Assembly (NCBI RefSeq): GCF_014333615.1
Contig: NZ_JACSCY010000001.1
Location: forward strand, 492,975 to 556,974
Length of the DNA stretch: 64,000 nt
Reading direction: 5' to 3'
Source of the DNA: Hymenobacter citatus
GTDB lineage: Bacteria; Bacteroidota; Bacteroidia; Cytophagales; Hymenobacteraceae
Part shown: in pieces, positions 20,544 to 30,328 of the stretch
How positions within the stretch are numbered: the stretch's first letter is position 1
How the letters are laid out: each line of letters starts with the position of its first letter
Position numbers and translations under genes: made by a program
The notes under the pieces: generated by a model
Seen by the model: only the letters and a program-made list of their open reading frames with translations
What the model was told of the DNA's origin: nothing
Databases searched by the model: none

Positions 20544-21311
20544 CTACACCACGGTTAGCAGGATACCTTGCTCTTCCAGCCGCTTGGCGTCGTGGTGGGA
20601 AATGCCGGCGTCGGTGATGATGCGATGTACCTGGTCGAGGCCGCAGATACGGCCGAAGCCGCGCCGGCCGAATTTGGAGGAGTCGGCCAGCACGATGGTT
20701 TCCTGCGCCGCCCGAATCATCTGTTGGTTCAAGTGGGCTTCGCCCATGTTGGTGGTGGTCAGGCCAAAATCCAGGTCGATGCCGTCGATACCCAGAAACA
20801 GCTTGCTGCACGAGGTGTCGGCCAGCACCTGCTCAGCGTAGGGCCCCGTAACGGACGACGAACTGTGGCGCAGGTAGCCGCCCAGCTGCAATACCTCTAT
20901 TTCGGGGTGGCGCAGCAGCTCCAGACCCACGTTCAGGGCCGAGGTGATGACGGTGAGCGGCAGCTGGGCGGGTAGGGCGCGGGCCAGGGCCAGCATCGTC
21001 GTGCCCGAGGCAATAATAATGGACTCCTGCGCCTCAATCAGCCGGGCTGCCGCCGCTACAATGGCCGTTTTTTCGGTCACGTTCAGCAACTCCTTCTCGT
21101 TTACGGGCCGGTCCTTGATGTAGGGACTCTCCAACGCCGCGCCACCATGGGTGCGAAATAATAGGCCTTTCTCTTCAAGTAGTTTCAAATCCTTACGGAT
21201 TGTCACGGCCGACACGTTCAGCACCTCGCACAGCGCGGGTACCTCTACGTGCTTATGCTCTTGCAACTGTTGCAAGATGAGCTGGTGCCTTTTCATGCTA
21301 GGGTTCATCAA
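20544..21311 (-). CDS. DeoR/GlpR family transcriptional regulator
   Basis: Encodes 255 aa (ATGs at 21311, 21308 and 21296 all possible). The N-terminal DeoR helix-turn-helix (about 10-60) has VEVPALCEVLNVSAVTIRKD and LLFRTHGGA. The effector domain has IIASGTTMLALARAL (phosphosugar-binding loop), TVITSALNV and DGIDLDFGLTTTN, and continues to VLADSSKFGRRGF. It is divergent from glpD-glpK-glpF, so it is most likely the glycerol repressor, responding to glycerol 3-phosphate or a similar phosphosugar. TTTCG-containing boxes flank both genes, suggesting autoregulation. Confidence 0.9.
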   Translation of the reverse strand: MMNPSMKRHQLILQQLQEHKHVEVPALCEVLNVSAVTIRKDLKLLEEKGLLFRTHGGAALESPYIKDRPVNEKELLNVTEKTAIVAAAARLIEAQESIIIASGTTMLALARALPAQLPLTVITSALNVGLELLRHPEIEVLQLGGYLRHSSSSVTGPYAEQVLADTSCSKLFLGIDGIDLDFGLTTTNMGEAHLNQQMIRAAQETIVLADSSKFGRRGFGRICGLDQVHRIITDAGISHHDAKRLEEQGILLTVV

Positions 21312-21364
21312 GGGTAAATGTACCCAATTTCAACAGAGCGGACACGGACCAATAGCTTTCTAAG

Positions 21365-21377
21365 TATTTCGTTTTGC
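21365..21377. promoter_or_regulatory. TTTCGTTTT box near the regulator start
   Basis: TATTTCGTTTTGC resembles the half-sites of the large inverted repeat at 21521-21575. DeoR-family operators commonly contain TTCG. It lies about 55 bases upstream of the regulator start codon, where autorepression could act. Confidence 0.4.
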
Positions 21378-21505
21378 TTTTTCTAATAGGGTAGGAACTC
21401 AACAGCTAAACGGTGTGAAATGGACTACGAGACAGAGTGCGGTGAGAAAAGGAAGCCAAACAATTGAGTAAGCTATTCTTACTCAATAGAAAATACAAAG
21501 TAGAA

Positions 21506-21575
21506 AACTTTCGCTTTTGTATTTCGTTTAGTTTCTTTGTGTGATAATCAAATGATAAAAGAAACTAAACGAAAT
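21506..21575. promoter_or_regulatory. glpD operator: large inverted repeat plus extra half-site
   Basis: Perfect 18-bp arms ATTTCGTTTAGTTTCTTT (21521-21538) and its complement (21558-21575) flank a 19-base spacer. A third related box (ACTTTCGCTTTTG) lies at 21507-21519. The right arm ends one base before ATG 21576. This layout fits binding of the adjacent DeoR-type repressor. The RNA could also fold into a hairpin that occludes the start codon. Confidence 0.75.
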
Positions 21576-23195
21576 ATGGGTGAGCAAGCCATCGGGTCTA
21601 CCTTCCAGCGGGCAGCCCTCTTACAGCAGCTAACGAGCCAGCCTACCTGGGACCTGATTGTGATTGGGGGGGGCGCCACAGGCTTAGGTGTAGCCCTCGA
21701 TGGCATTAGCCGCGGCTACAAAACGCTACTGCTAGAACAGGTAGACTACGCCAAAGGCACCAGCAGCCGCAGCACCAAGCTGGTGCACGGAGGCGTGCGC
21801 TACCTGGCCCAGGGCGATATTGGACTGGTGCGCGAGGCACTGTATGAGCGGGGTCTGCTATTGAAAAACGCGCCTCACCTAGTGAAAAATCAGGATTTTA
21901 TCATTCCAAACTATGAATGGTGGGACGGGCCGTTTTACACCATCGGCCTGACGATGTACGATCTGCTGGCCGGCAAACTCAGCTTGGGCGCCTCCAAACA
22001 CCTCAACAAGAAAGAAACTATCCGGCGCCTGGGCAATATCAAAGCCGACGGCCTACGGGGCGGCGTGCTCTACCACGACGGGCAGTTTGACGATGCCCGC
22101 CTGGCCGTGAATCTGGCCCAGACAGCCATCGAAAAGGGTGGCACGCTGCTCAATTATTTCGAAGTGCGTAACCTACTGAAAAACGAGCACGAAGAAGTGG
22201 CCGGCGTGGTAGCAACCGACCTGGAAACTAGCAAAACCTACCACCTGCGGGCCAAGGCCGTAGTGAATGCCACGGGCATCTTTGTGGATGAGATTCTGCA
22301 AATGGACCAGCCCGGCGCCAAAAAGCTAGTGCGCCCCAGTCAGGGCGTGCATATTGTGCTCGATAAGTCCTTTCTACCCGGCGACGATGCCCTGATGATT
22401 CCGAAGACCGACGACGGCCGCGTGCTGTTTGCGGTGCCGTGGCACGGCCGCGTGGTGCTGGGCACCACCGACACGCCCCTGAACGAGTACAGCCAGGAGC
22501 CCCAGGCCCTGGAACAAGAAATCGACTTTATCCTGCGCACCGCTGCCCGCTACCTCACGCGGGCACCCAAACGGAGCGATGCCCTGAGCATTTTTGCGGG
22601 GTTGCGGCCCTTAGCCGCGCCGCAAGATGGCTCAGAGAAAACCAAGGAAATTTCGCGCAGCCACAAGATTCTGGTGTCCAAGGCGGGGCTGATTACCATC
22701 ACGGGCGGCAAGTGGACCACCTACCGCCGTATGGGTCAGGATACGGTGGACAAGGCCATTGACCTGGGCAAGCTCCCTAAGGCCGAAAGCCAAACGGCGC
22801 ACCTGTCCATTCACGGCGCCCTGCCTACCCCCGACCGTAGCAACCACCTCTACGTGTATGGCTCTGACCAGCCCGCCCTGCAACAGTTGATTGCGACCGA
22901 ACCGGAGTTAGGCGAAAAGCTGGACCCTACCCTGGAGTTTGTGCAGGCTGAGGTGGTGTGGGCCGCCCGCTACGAGCTGGCCCGCACCGTGGAAGACGTG
23001 TTGGCCCGCCGCGTGCGGGTGCTGTTTCTGGATGCGCAGGCCGCTATCCGGATGGCGCCGACGGTAGCCGCCCTGCTAGCCCGCGAGTTGGGGCACGATG
23101 CGCAGTGGGAGCAGCAGCAGGTAGCGTCGTTCTGCAAGGTGGCGCAACACTACGTGCTCCAGGACCAGCCCCAACTAGCAATGGGAAAAGCTTAA
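21576..23195 (+). CDS. glpD: Glycerol-3-phosphate dehydrogenase (FAD)
   Basis: Encodes 539 aa from ATG 21576; ATG 21552 (547 aa) is also in frame but would place the operator arm inside the coding region. It oxidises glycerol 3-phosphate to dihydroxyacetone phosphate and passes electrons to the quinone pool at the membrane. Landmarks are the FAD fold LIVIGGGATGLGVALDG (about 30-46), GTSSRSTKLVHGGVRYL, and NATGIFVDEI. The C-terminal part has FAGLRPLAAP and ITGGKWTTYRRM. It is the first gene of the glp operon. Confidence 0.95.
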   Translation: MGEQAIGSTFQRAALLQQLTSQPTWDLIVIGGGATGLGVALDGISRGYKTLLLEQVDYAKGTSSRSTKLVHGGVRYLAQGDIGLVREALYERGLLLKNAPHLVKNQDFIIPNYEWWDGPFYTIGLTMYDLLAGKLSLGASKHLNKKETIRRLGNIKADGLRGGVLYHDGQFDDARLAVNLAQTAIEKGGTLLNYFEVRNLLKNEHEEVAGVVATDLETSKTYHLRAKAVVNATGIFVDEILQMDQPGAKKLVRPSQGVHIVLDKSFLPGDDALMIPKTDDGRVLFAVPWHGRVVLGTTDTPLNEYSQEPQALEQEIDFILRTAARYLTRAPKRSDALSIFAGLRPLAAPQDGSEKTKEISRSHKILVSKAGLITITGGKWTTYRRMGQDTVDKAIDLGKLPKAESQTAHLSIHGALPTPDRSNHLYVYGSDQPALQQLIATEPELGEKLDPTLEFVQAEVVWAARYELARTVEDVLARRVRVLFLDAQAAIRMAPTVAALLARELGHDAQWEQQQVASFCKVAQHYVLQDQPQLAMGKA

Positions 23196-23304
23196 GGGCT
23201 TTTTCTTTCTTCCGAACTGCAAACGATTTCGGGCTAAAAGTGCTACTTAGCGAACCAAACCAACCTTTCGTCCTTCTCGATACGCTCTCCTTTTGTTATC
23301 CTTC

Positions 23305-24839
<1,535 letters not shown>

Positions 24840-24843
<4 letters not shown>

Positions 24844-25568
24844 GCCCTTTCGCAGCAGAGTTCGTAGGTACTGCCGTGCTGATTCTGCTCGGCAACGGGG
24901 TGGTGGCCAACGTGGTGCTGAACGACACCAAGGGCCATAACAGCGGCTGGATGGTAATCAGCACGGCCTGGGCGCTGGCCGTGTTTGTGGGGGTAGTCAT
25001 TGCCGGGCCAGTGAGTGGCGCCCACCTCAACCCAGCCGTGACGCTGGGGCTGGCCGTGGCGGGTAAGTTTGCCTGGGCGCTGGTGCTGCCCTACCTTGGG
25101 GCGCAACTGCTGGGGGCCTTCGTGGGCAGCGCGCTGGTGTGGGTGATGTACAAAGACCACTTCGACCGCACGCCCGACCCGCTGGCTAAACTAGCGGTAT
25201 TTGCCACCGGCCCGGCCATCCGCAACCACGTTAGTAACCTGTTCAGCGAAGTTCTGGGCACCCTGGTGCTGGTTCTGACGGTGTTCTACATTGTGGGCGG
25301 CGAAATCACGCCTACCCGCACGCCCATTGGGCTAGGGTCGGTAGGGGCGCTACCGGTGGCGCTGCTGGTGTGGGTCATTGGGTTGGGGCTGGGTGGCACC
25401 ACCGGCTACGCCATCAACCCCGCCCGCGACCTGGGGCCGCGCCTGGCGCACGCCCTGCTGCCCATCACGGGCAAAGGCGCCAGCGAGTGGTCCTATGCCT
25501 GGATTCCGGTGGTAGGGCCGCTGATTGGGGCGGTGCTGGCCGCCGGACTGTATAGATGGTTGGGGTAG
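24840..25568 (+). CDS. glpF: Glycerol uptake facilitator (aquaglyceroporin)
   Basis: Encodes 242 aa with six predicted membrane helices and two half-helices carrying the MIP motifs: NPA at 64-66 ([12 protein letters not shown]) and 192-194 ([12 protein letters not shown]). The Asp after the second NPAR is typical of glycerol facilitators rather than strict water channels. It conducts glycerol across the inner membrane; GlpK then traps it. The start codon overlaps the glpK stop by four bases. It is the last gene of the glp operon. Confidence 0.95.
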
Positions 25569-25593
25569 GCGGTAGCTGCTACTAGCAGAAAGA

Positions 25594-25621
25594 TGTAGAG
25601 ACGCATCCTTGCGTCTCTACA
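25594..25621. repeat. Intergenic palindrome (TGTAGAGACGCA family)
   Basis: Perfect 12-bp arms TGTAGAGACGCA/TGCGTCTCTACA flank a four-base loop, between convergent glpF and the hydrolase gene. The GTAGAGAC...GTCTCTAC frame recurs in the longer palindrome at 27698-27802. Confidence 0.7.
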
Positions 25622-25738
25622 CCGATTTTTTATAGCATTTTGGCGCAGTACCGGCTTGCCGCTGCTGCGTGCGGTAAAGGCGCAGTCTTCACGTCGTATC
25701 AGATATGAATTAGGCTGCGCTGAATGCGCACCAGTAGT

Positions 25739-26674
25739 TTATTCAGCGGGTTGTAGGAAACGCAACACGGCGTCTAGCACCTGCGCGGGCTTCTCTTCGA
25801 ACATATAATGGCCGCTGTCCAGAATACCCATCACCTCGACATTTTCGGCCATATACGGTAAGCTCATCTGTAAGTAGTTGAACGACACGCAGCTTCCAAT
25901 GCCTAGCACTGGCATGGATAGGCGCTCGTAGGTGTTGGCGTCGGCAATGTCCTGGTTCAGCGCCTGATACCACGCCGTAGCTGCCCGGATGTTCTCGGGC
26001 TGATTGTACACGGCCGCGTACACCTCCCGGTCAAAATCTGACATTGTGGACTCATCCAGCATCACGTAGCGAAATAGGTAGTCCAGCAGGTACCGGAAAC
26101 GCCCGGCCAACAGCTTCTCGGGCAGTTCCTTCACCTGGTTGAAGGCCATCCACCAGACGTAAGGCTGGTCCGCGTCCATCTTGTCGGTGAAGGCGCCGGG
26201 GGGCGGTAGCAGCGGCATGTGTCGCATGCCTTCGCTGGGGTGGGCGCCGTCGGCCAGAATCAGCTTTTCCGTAGCCTGCGGGTAGTTGAAACCGAAGCTG
26301 CTGGCCACCATACCCCCAATGTCGTGACCAAGCAGGGAGGCTTTTTCGATGTTCAGGTGGCGCAGCAGGGCGTAGATGTCCTGGGCCATCGTCTTTTTGT
26401 CGTAGCCGGTGGCGGGCTTCTCGGAGCTGCCCATGCCGCGAATATCCACGATGATAACCCGGTAGTGTTGGGCCAGGTCGGCGGCAATGGGGTGGTAGGA
26501 ATACCAGGTTTGCGGCCAGCCCGGCAGGCAAACGAGGGCCGGACCGCTACCGCCCTCCACATAATGGAGCCGCACCCCGTTCACGGTTGCGTAGTGATTG
26601 GTGAAGCCGGGCAAGCACTGAATCAGGGCCTCGTCGGAATAGACGCCCAGGGTAGAAGATGGGGTAGGTTGCAT
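25739..26674 (-). CDS. Alpha/beta hydrolase (epoxide hydrolase/haloalkane dehalogenase-like)
   Basis: Encodes 311 aa. Alpha/beta-fold motifs: oxyanion region VCLPGWPQTWYSY; VIIVDIRGMGSSEKP; nucleophile elbow LLGHDIGGMVASSF, where Asp replaces Ser as in epoxide hydrolases and dehalogenases; and the C-terminal His in ILDSGHYMFEEKP. The product is cytoplasmic with no signal peptide. It begins four bases after the NmrA-family gene, so the two form an operon. Substrate is unknown; a small ester, epoxide or lactone is plausible. Confidence 0.88.
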   Translation of the reverse strand: MQPTPSSTLGVYSDEALIQCLPGFTNHYATVNGVRLHYVEGGSGPALVCLPGWPQTWYSYHPIAADLAQHYRVIIVDIRGMGSSEKPATGYDKKTMAQDIYALLRHLNIEKASLLGHDIGGMVASSFGFNYPQATEKLILADGAHPSEGMRHMPLLPPPGAFTDKMDADQPYVWWMAFNQVKELPEKLLAGRFRYLLDYLFRYVMLDESTMSDFDREVYAAVYNQPENIRAATAWYQALNQDIADANTYERLSMPVLGIGSCVSFNYLQMSLPYMAENVEVMGILDSGHYMFEEKPAQVLDAVLRFLQPAE

Positions 26675-26678
26675 GAGC

Positions 26679-27563
26679 TTAGACGGTTAGGATGGAGAGG
26701 GCAGAAGTCCAGGTGAGGCCGGGGTAGCGGGAATTATCCAGAGGCTGATTTTGCACGCTGAACATGCTAAGCAGGTACTGCATCTGCTGCCAGTCGGCGT
26801 AGAGCTGCTGCTCGCCGGCGGGGTTGGCTTGGCGTGCGTGCGCAATGGCCGCAGCTAAGTCGGCGCGGGAGCCTAACCGCGTCAAGGCAAAATCTCCCCG
26901 ACCAGCCTGCCGGGCCAGCTTCACCAACTCGCGGGGACTGGGCTGAAAGCTAGCGATGCGCAGGTAGCGGGGCGTGGCCGGGTCGAGGGCAGCGGCGGCC
27001 GTGAAAGCGGCCGTGTCATCCATGGTCGTGAAATCGATGCGCCAGTCGGCATCTTCCCAGTAGCCTACCTGCTGCTGCCGAAAGTCGAGCAAGGGAATGT
27101 TGTAGGTCAGCACCTCGGCGAAAGCGCCGTTGAGAATAGACGTAGCAGCAATAGGCGCCTGGTCGAGGCGGGCCCGAAACGCCCGCCGCAGGTCGAAGTT
27201 TCGGTTGGTGCCGGGTGCCTGCTGAGTGTAGTCGCTGCAAAAATCAGACGGGATAAAACGCGGCACGCCGGCGGCTACGGCTGCCCGAAGCAGCTGGGTT
27301 TGCGCCTCCACAATCACCTCGTGCAAACCCGCCAGCACCGACACCACACAGCTGGCCCCGGCGCAGGCCTGGGTTAGGGTAGGGAGGTCCGCAAAATCGA
27401 CGCGGCGTACGTCGACACCTTGCTGTATGAGGTGGGCAATTTTATCGGGGTTGGTTTCGGGGCGCACCAGCGCCCGCACTGTAGCGTTGCGTTGCCGCAG
27501 GGCCCGCACAAGGCGGCCACCAAGCTCGCCGGTCGCGCCGGCTACTACCAGTAATGGCTTCAT
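26679..27563 (-). CDS. NmrA-like NAD(P)-binding protein
   Basis: Encodes 294 aa. The Rossmann motif VAGATGELGGRLVRALRQR is at the N-terminus, followed by VRALVRPETNPDKI, an NADPH-sensing Arg region of NmrA/isoflavone-reductase-like atypical short-chain dehydrogenases. FIPSDFCSDYTQ matches the family active-site region. It may be a reductase or a redox-sensing regulator. It is upstream of, and nearly overlapping, the alpha/beta hydrolase gene. The AraC-family gene lies further upstream beyond a palindrome and may control the pair. Confidence 0.85.
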   Translation of the reverse strand: MKPLLVVAGATGELGGRLVRALRQRNATVRALVRPETNPDKIAHLIQQGVDVRRVDFADLPTLTQACAGASCVVSVLAGLHEVIVEAQTQLLRAAVAAGVPRFIPSDFCSDYTQQAPGTNRNFDLRRAFRARLDQAPIAATSILNGAFAEVLTYNIPLLDFRQQQVGYWEDADWRIDFTTMDDTAAFTAAAALDPATPRYLRIASFQPSPRELVKLARQAGRGDFALTRLGSRADLAAAIAHARQANPAGEQQLYADWQQMQYLLSMFSVQNQPLDNSRYPGLTWTSALSILTV

Positions 27564-27697
27564 GGGAAAGAGAAATGAGGAAGAAACGGCCGCTATGCCG
27601 CGGCTACTTTTACTACCTCAAAGGTCCCCCAGACTTGCCTGCGCCCGTGCCCGATTCTTGCGCTTTACTTATGTATTCTTGCGCTTGTTCTTGGTGC

Positions 27698-27802
27698 TAA
27701 GGTAGAGACACAACAGCTTGTGTCTCGTCGTTGCTGACGTTGTTCAACATACCTAACGTCGTCGTTCAACGACGAGACACAAGCTGTTGTGTCTCTACCT
27801 TA
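27698..27802. repeat. Long nested palindrome (GTAGAGAC family)
   Basis: Perfect 36-base arms (27698-27733 with 27767-27802) flank a 33-base spacer that itself contains CGTCGTT/AACGACG repeats. Each arm carries an internal GAGACACAA/TTGTGTCTC hairpin. It lies between the AraC-type gene and the NmrA-type gene, both on the minus strand. Confidence 0.85.
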
Positions 27803-27811
27803 AACCATCCT

Positions 27812-28690
27812 TTACCCCTGCTGAAACGCGCGCGGACTCTGTCCCGTGGCCCGCTTGAAGGCCGCCGCGAAATGTGCCGGTGAGGCAAAGCCCAGCGCAT
27901 CGCCAATAGCCGCCACAGGTAGCTCGCCGGCCCGCAGCAAGGTGCGCGCCCGCCGGATTTTCCAGTCTAGCACATAGTGGTAGGGCGAGCGGCCAGTAGT
28001 GTGCTTGAAGCGGCGAGCGAAGTGAAAAACGCTCAAATTAGCCAGATCAGCTAACGCTTCCAGTGTGATAGGAGCCTCGGCGTGCGCCTCCAGGTACGCG
28101 TCGATGCGGGCGAGCACCGTTGTGGGTAGCTGGCCCTGGGTGCGCCCCGGCAAGCGGCGCTCAAAAGTGGCGTGGTGCTCAATCAGGTGGTAGCTGAGCG
28201 TCGTCACCAGCGACTCACTGTACAGCTGGCCTAGCGTATGCGTTCGGCCGGCAGCTGCCAGCAATTGCTGCCCTAGCTGCGCCAGTAGCCCATCCTCGCT
28301 GCGAAACCGCTCGCGCAGGGTAAAATAAGCTAGGTCCAGGTCGCGGCGGGCGCGGGTTTCCAGGGCCTGCGCATCGAGGTGCACGTGAATGATGTCGGCG
28401 GGGCCATCCCACCCAAGCGGCCCGTATTCGCCCTGCGGGTACAGGCCTATATCACCTTTGTAAAAGCGGTCGACCTCCACGCGCCCACCCGTGCGACGGC
28501 TGGATACTACCGGCTGCTCGCCCTGATGCACGAGGAGTAGGTGCTGCTCGTGGTAGTGCGCCGGTAGGGCCATGGCATCCAACTGATAACGCTCCAATCG
28601 TACGCCTGGCCATTCGAGCGCCTGGGTGCTTGCCAGGGCCGGACGATTGTACAGCTCGGAGGTGTAGACGTGAGTAGTGAAAGCGGCCAT
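27812..28690 (-). CDS. AraC family transcriptional regulator
   Basis: Encodes 292 aa. The N-terminal half is a cupin-like sensor (MALPAHYHEQHLLLVHQGEQ). The C-terminal AraC domain (about 185-290) has two helix-turn-helix units: ITLEALADLANLSVFHFARR and LPVAAIGDALGFASPAHFAA, ending in FKRATGQSPRAF. It is a DNA-binding activator, probably for the NmrA/hydrolase pair downstream, though the palindrome between them may separate the transcripts. The effector is unknown. Confidence 0.92.
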   Translation of the reverse strand: MAAFTTHVYTSELYNRPALASTQALEWPGVRLERYQLDAMALPAHYHEQHLLLVHQGEQPVVSSRRTGGRVEVDRFYKGDIGLYPQGEYGPLGWDGPADIIHVHLDAQALETRARRDLDLAYFTLRERFRSEDGLLAQLGQQLLAAAGRTHTLGQLYSESLVTTLSYHLIEHHATFERRLPGRTQGQLPTTVLARIDAYLEAHAEAPITLEALADLANLSVFHFARRFKHTTGRSPYHYVLDWKIRRARTLLRAGELPVAAIGDALGFASPAHFAAAFKRATGQSPRAFQQG

Positions 28691-28720
28691 AAGGAATTAG
28701 GTGCGGCGGGTAGCTGCTGC

Positions 28721-29356
28721 CTACCCCAACGCGTAAGGAAAACCAATACTTTGCAAATCGGTTTCCAGCTGCGGCCAGTCTTCCAGTTCGCTATTGATAG
28801 CCAGGGCAGTAGCTTTCGTGAGCGGTTCGTGGCGGTATACAACCGCCACAGCATCGGGGTCGATGGGCTGGCGGTCGGTTTCGTCGAGGTAATATTCGGT
28901 GGCCCAGTCGGTATAAGTGTCGGGCTGCTGATCGAAGATGAACAGCAGTTCGTCGGAGCCGTCGTCTTCGTCCTCTACCACGCCGGTTTGCCAGCCGTGC
29001 GCGGGCGTGTACCACAGGCAAAACGTGGTGCCAATGGAATTGACCGGCTCGCCAAACATAAACTCCTCGAAGGCATCGGGTAGGCCACGGGTTATCTGGG
29101 CTTTGTCGGGCTGGTCGTATTCAGCCAGAAACCCATTAATAACGCACCCTTCCGGCCGAAACAGCACCAGCATTTGGTCCCCTTCGCCATCGGCCATTTC
29201 AAACAGCTCCTCGCTATCATCCCACGCCGGGTTGTAGGTGTAGTATCGGTACTCAGGCTCCGGCGAGTTCACGGCATCCAGCGCCGCTAGCGACTGGCAC
29301 AGACGGCGCAGGGCGTCTGCGGCGGGTAGGGCGGTAGGGTTTTGGGTGGAAAGCAT
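28721..29356 (-). CDS. Hypothetical acidic protein
   Basis: Encodes 211 aa (ATG 29356; ATG 29368 also possible). No domain is recognised. It is strongly acidic with many Asp/Glu and aromatic residues (DEDDGSDELLFIFD, TDWATEYYLDETDRQP), and lacks a signal peptide or membrane segment. Composition suggests an SMI1/SUKH-like or immunity-type fold, but no specific motif supports that. It diverges from the gene at 29444 across 87 bp. It ends 30 bp upstream of the AraC-type gene on the same strand. Confidence 0.65.
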   Translation of the reverse strand: MLSTQNPTALPAADALRRLCQSLAALDAVNSPEPEYRYYTYNPAWDDSEELFEMADGEGDQMLVLFRPEGCVINGFLAEYDQPDKAQITRGLPDAFEEFMFGEPVNSIGTTFCLWYTPAHGWQTGVVEDEDDGSDELLFIFDQQPDTYTDWATEYYLDETDRQPIDPDAVAVVYRHEPLTKATALAINSELEDWPQLETDLQSIGFPYALG

Positions 29357-29443
29357 ATGTAGGCGCAATGTGTGATAAAAGGGTCAATGGAAAGCGGTAG
29401 AATGAGGCCGGGTAGGGTATCTTGGGGCTCACCTCGTTTTCAA

Positions 29444-30325
29444 ATGCAAGTATACTCTTATTGGGCACGCGCCACCCTCGATTGCGCCGACGCGGCGGGT
29501 TTGCCCTACCACCTCACGGCCTACGCCGGTAGCGACAACAGCGAAGCAGCGGCTAAACAGGCCGTTGCGCAACTCCTGCATACGCGCCACGCCCGCCTGC
29601 TGGCCAACCAGGCGCTGGCCGAATATCCTACGGGCAGCGCGCCGCTCCGGGAAGAGCTGCTACAGCGCCTACACAACAAGCAGGGCGAGATGATAGGCGC
29701 CCTCACGCGTAATCACTACGGAAGCATCGTGCTGAATACGCTGGCCGTGATGTTTCTGGATATAGATGCGGTGGATTTACGGGAGCGAATCTATCCAACA
29801 TTGCCACCGCTCAGCGTATCCGAATTCTTCCGACGGCTTTTCAGTCCGCCACCTGCACCGGTATACCGCGACTTGGACGAGTCGCTGCAACTGCGACTCA
29901 CGGCCTGGCTGCACCAGCATCCCAACTGGAATTTTCGGGTGTACCGCACCCGGCTGGGGTTTCGGCTGCTGGTCACCCATCAGCTCCTAACGCCCGATAC
30001 CGCCGCCGCACAAGCCGTTTTCACCGCGTTTCGTACCGATGCTACCTACGTGCGCCTGTGTCAGAAACAGCACTGCTACCGCGCCCGGCTCAGCCCGAAG
30101 CCCTGGCGCATAGGGTGGCAGCGTCCCTGGTTGGTGTTTCCCTACGATACGCCAGCGGAGCAGCAGGAGCAACGAGCGTGGGAACAAGCGTATGCCGACC
30201 GTAGCGCCGCCTACTCCGTGTGTGCATGGGTAGGCGATTATGGAAGCGGCCACGTGTGCCCAGACGCAGCACAACTGATTGAGCTGCACGATGCCGCCTG
30301 CCTGGGCGGCCGGCCACTGGCGTAA
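29444..30325 (+). CDS. Uncharacterised protein with a primase-like hhhDhD motif
   Basis: Encodes 293 aa from ATG 29444; the frame is open 24 codons upstream. No signal peptide. Conserved-looking blocks are EMIGALTRNHYGSIVLN; VMFLDIDAV (D106, D108); FRVYRTRLGFRLLVTHQLL (about 165-182); and YVRLCQKQHCYRARLSPKPW (about 202-221). The hhhDhD pattern followed by a basic strand and His recalls the catalytic core of archaeo-eukaryotic primases, but this is a motif-level resemblance only. I recall similar uncharacterised proteins in distant phyla. The stop codon is three bases from the convergent mnmE stop codon. Confidence 0.7.
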   Translation: MQVYSYWARATLDCADAAGLPYHLTAYAGSDNSEAAAKQAVAQLLHTRHARLLANQALAEYPTGSAPLREELLQRLHNKQGEMIGALTRNHYGSIVLNTLAVMFLDIDAVDLRERIYPTLPPLSVSEFFRRLFSPPPAPVYRDLDESLQLRLTAWLHQHPNWNFRVYRTRLGFRLLVTHQLLTPDTAAAQAVFTAFRTDATYVRLCQKQHCYRARLSPKPWRIGWQRPWLVFPYDTPAEQQEQRAWEQAYADRSAAYSVCAWVGDYGSGHVCPDAAQLIELHDAACLGGRPLA

Positions 30326-30328
30326 GCG

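Noticed and set aside
27698..27802. Miniature transposon (MITE) or IS end.
   Set aside because: The palindromic structure could fit, but no target-site duplication or transposase was seen next to it, so it is listed as a repeat only.
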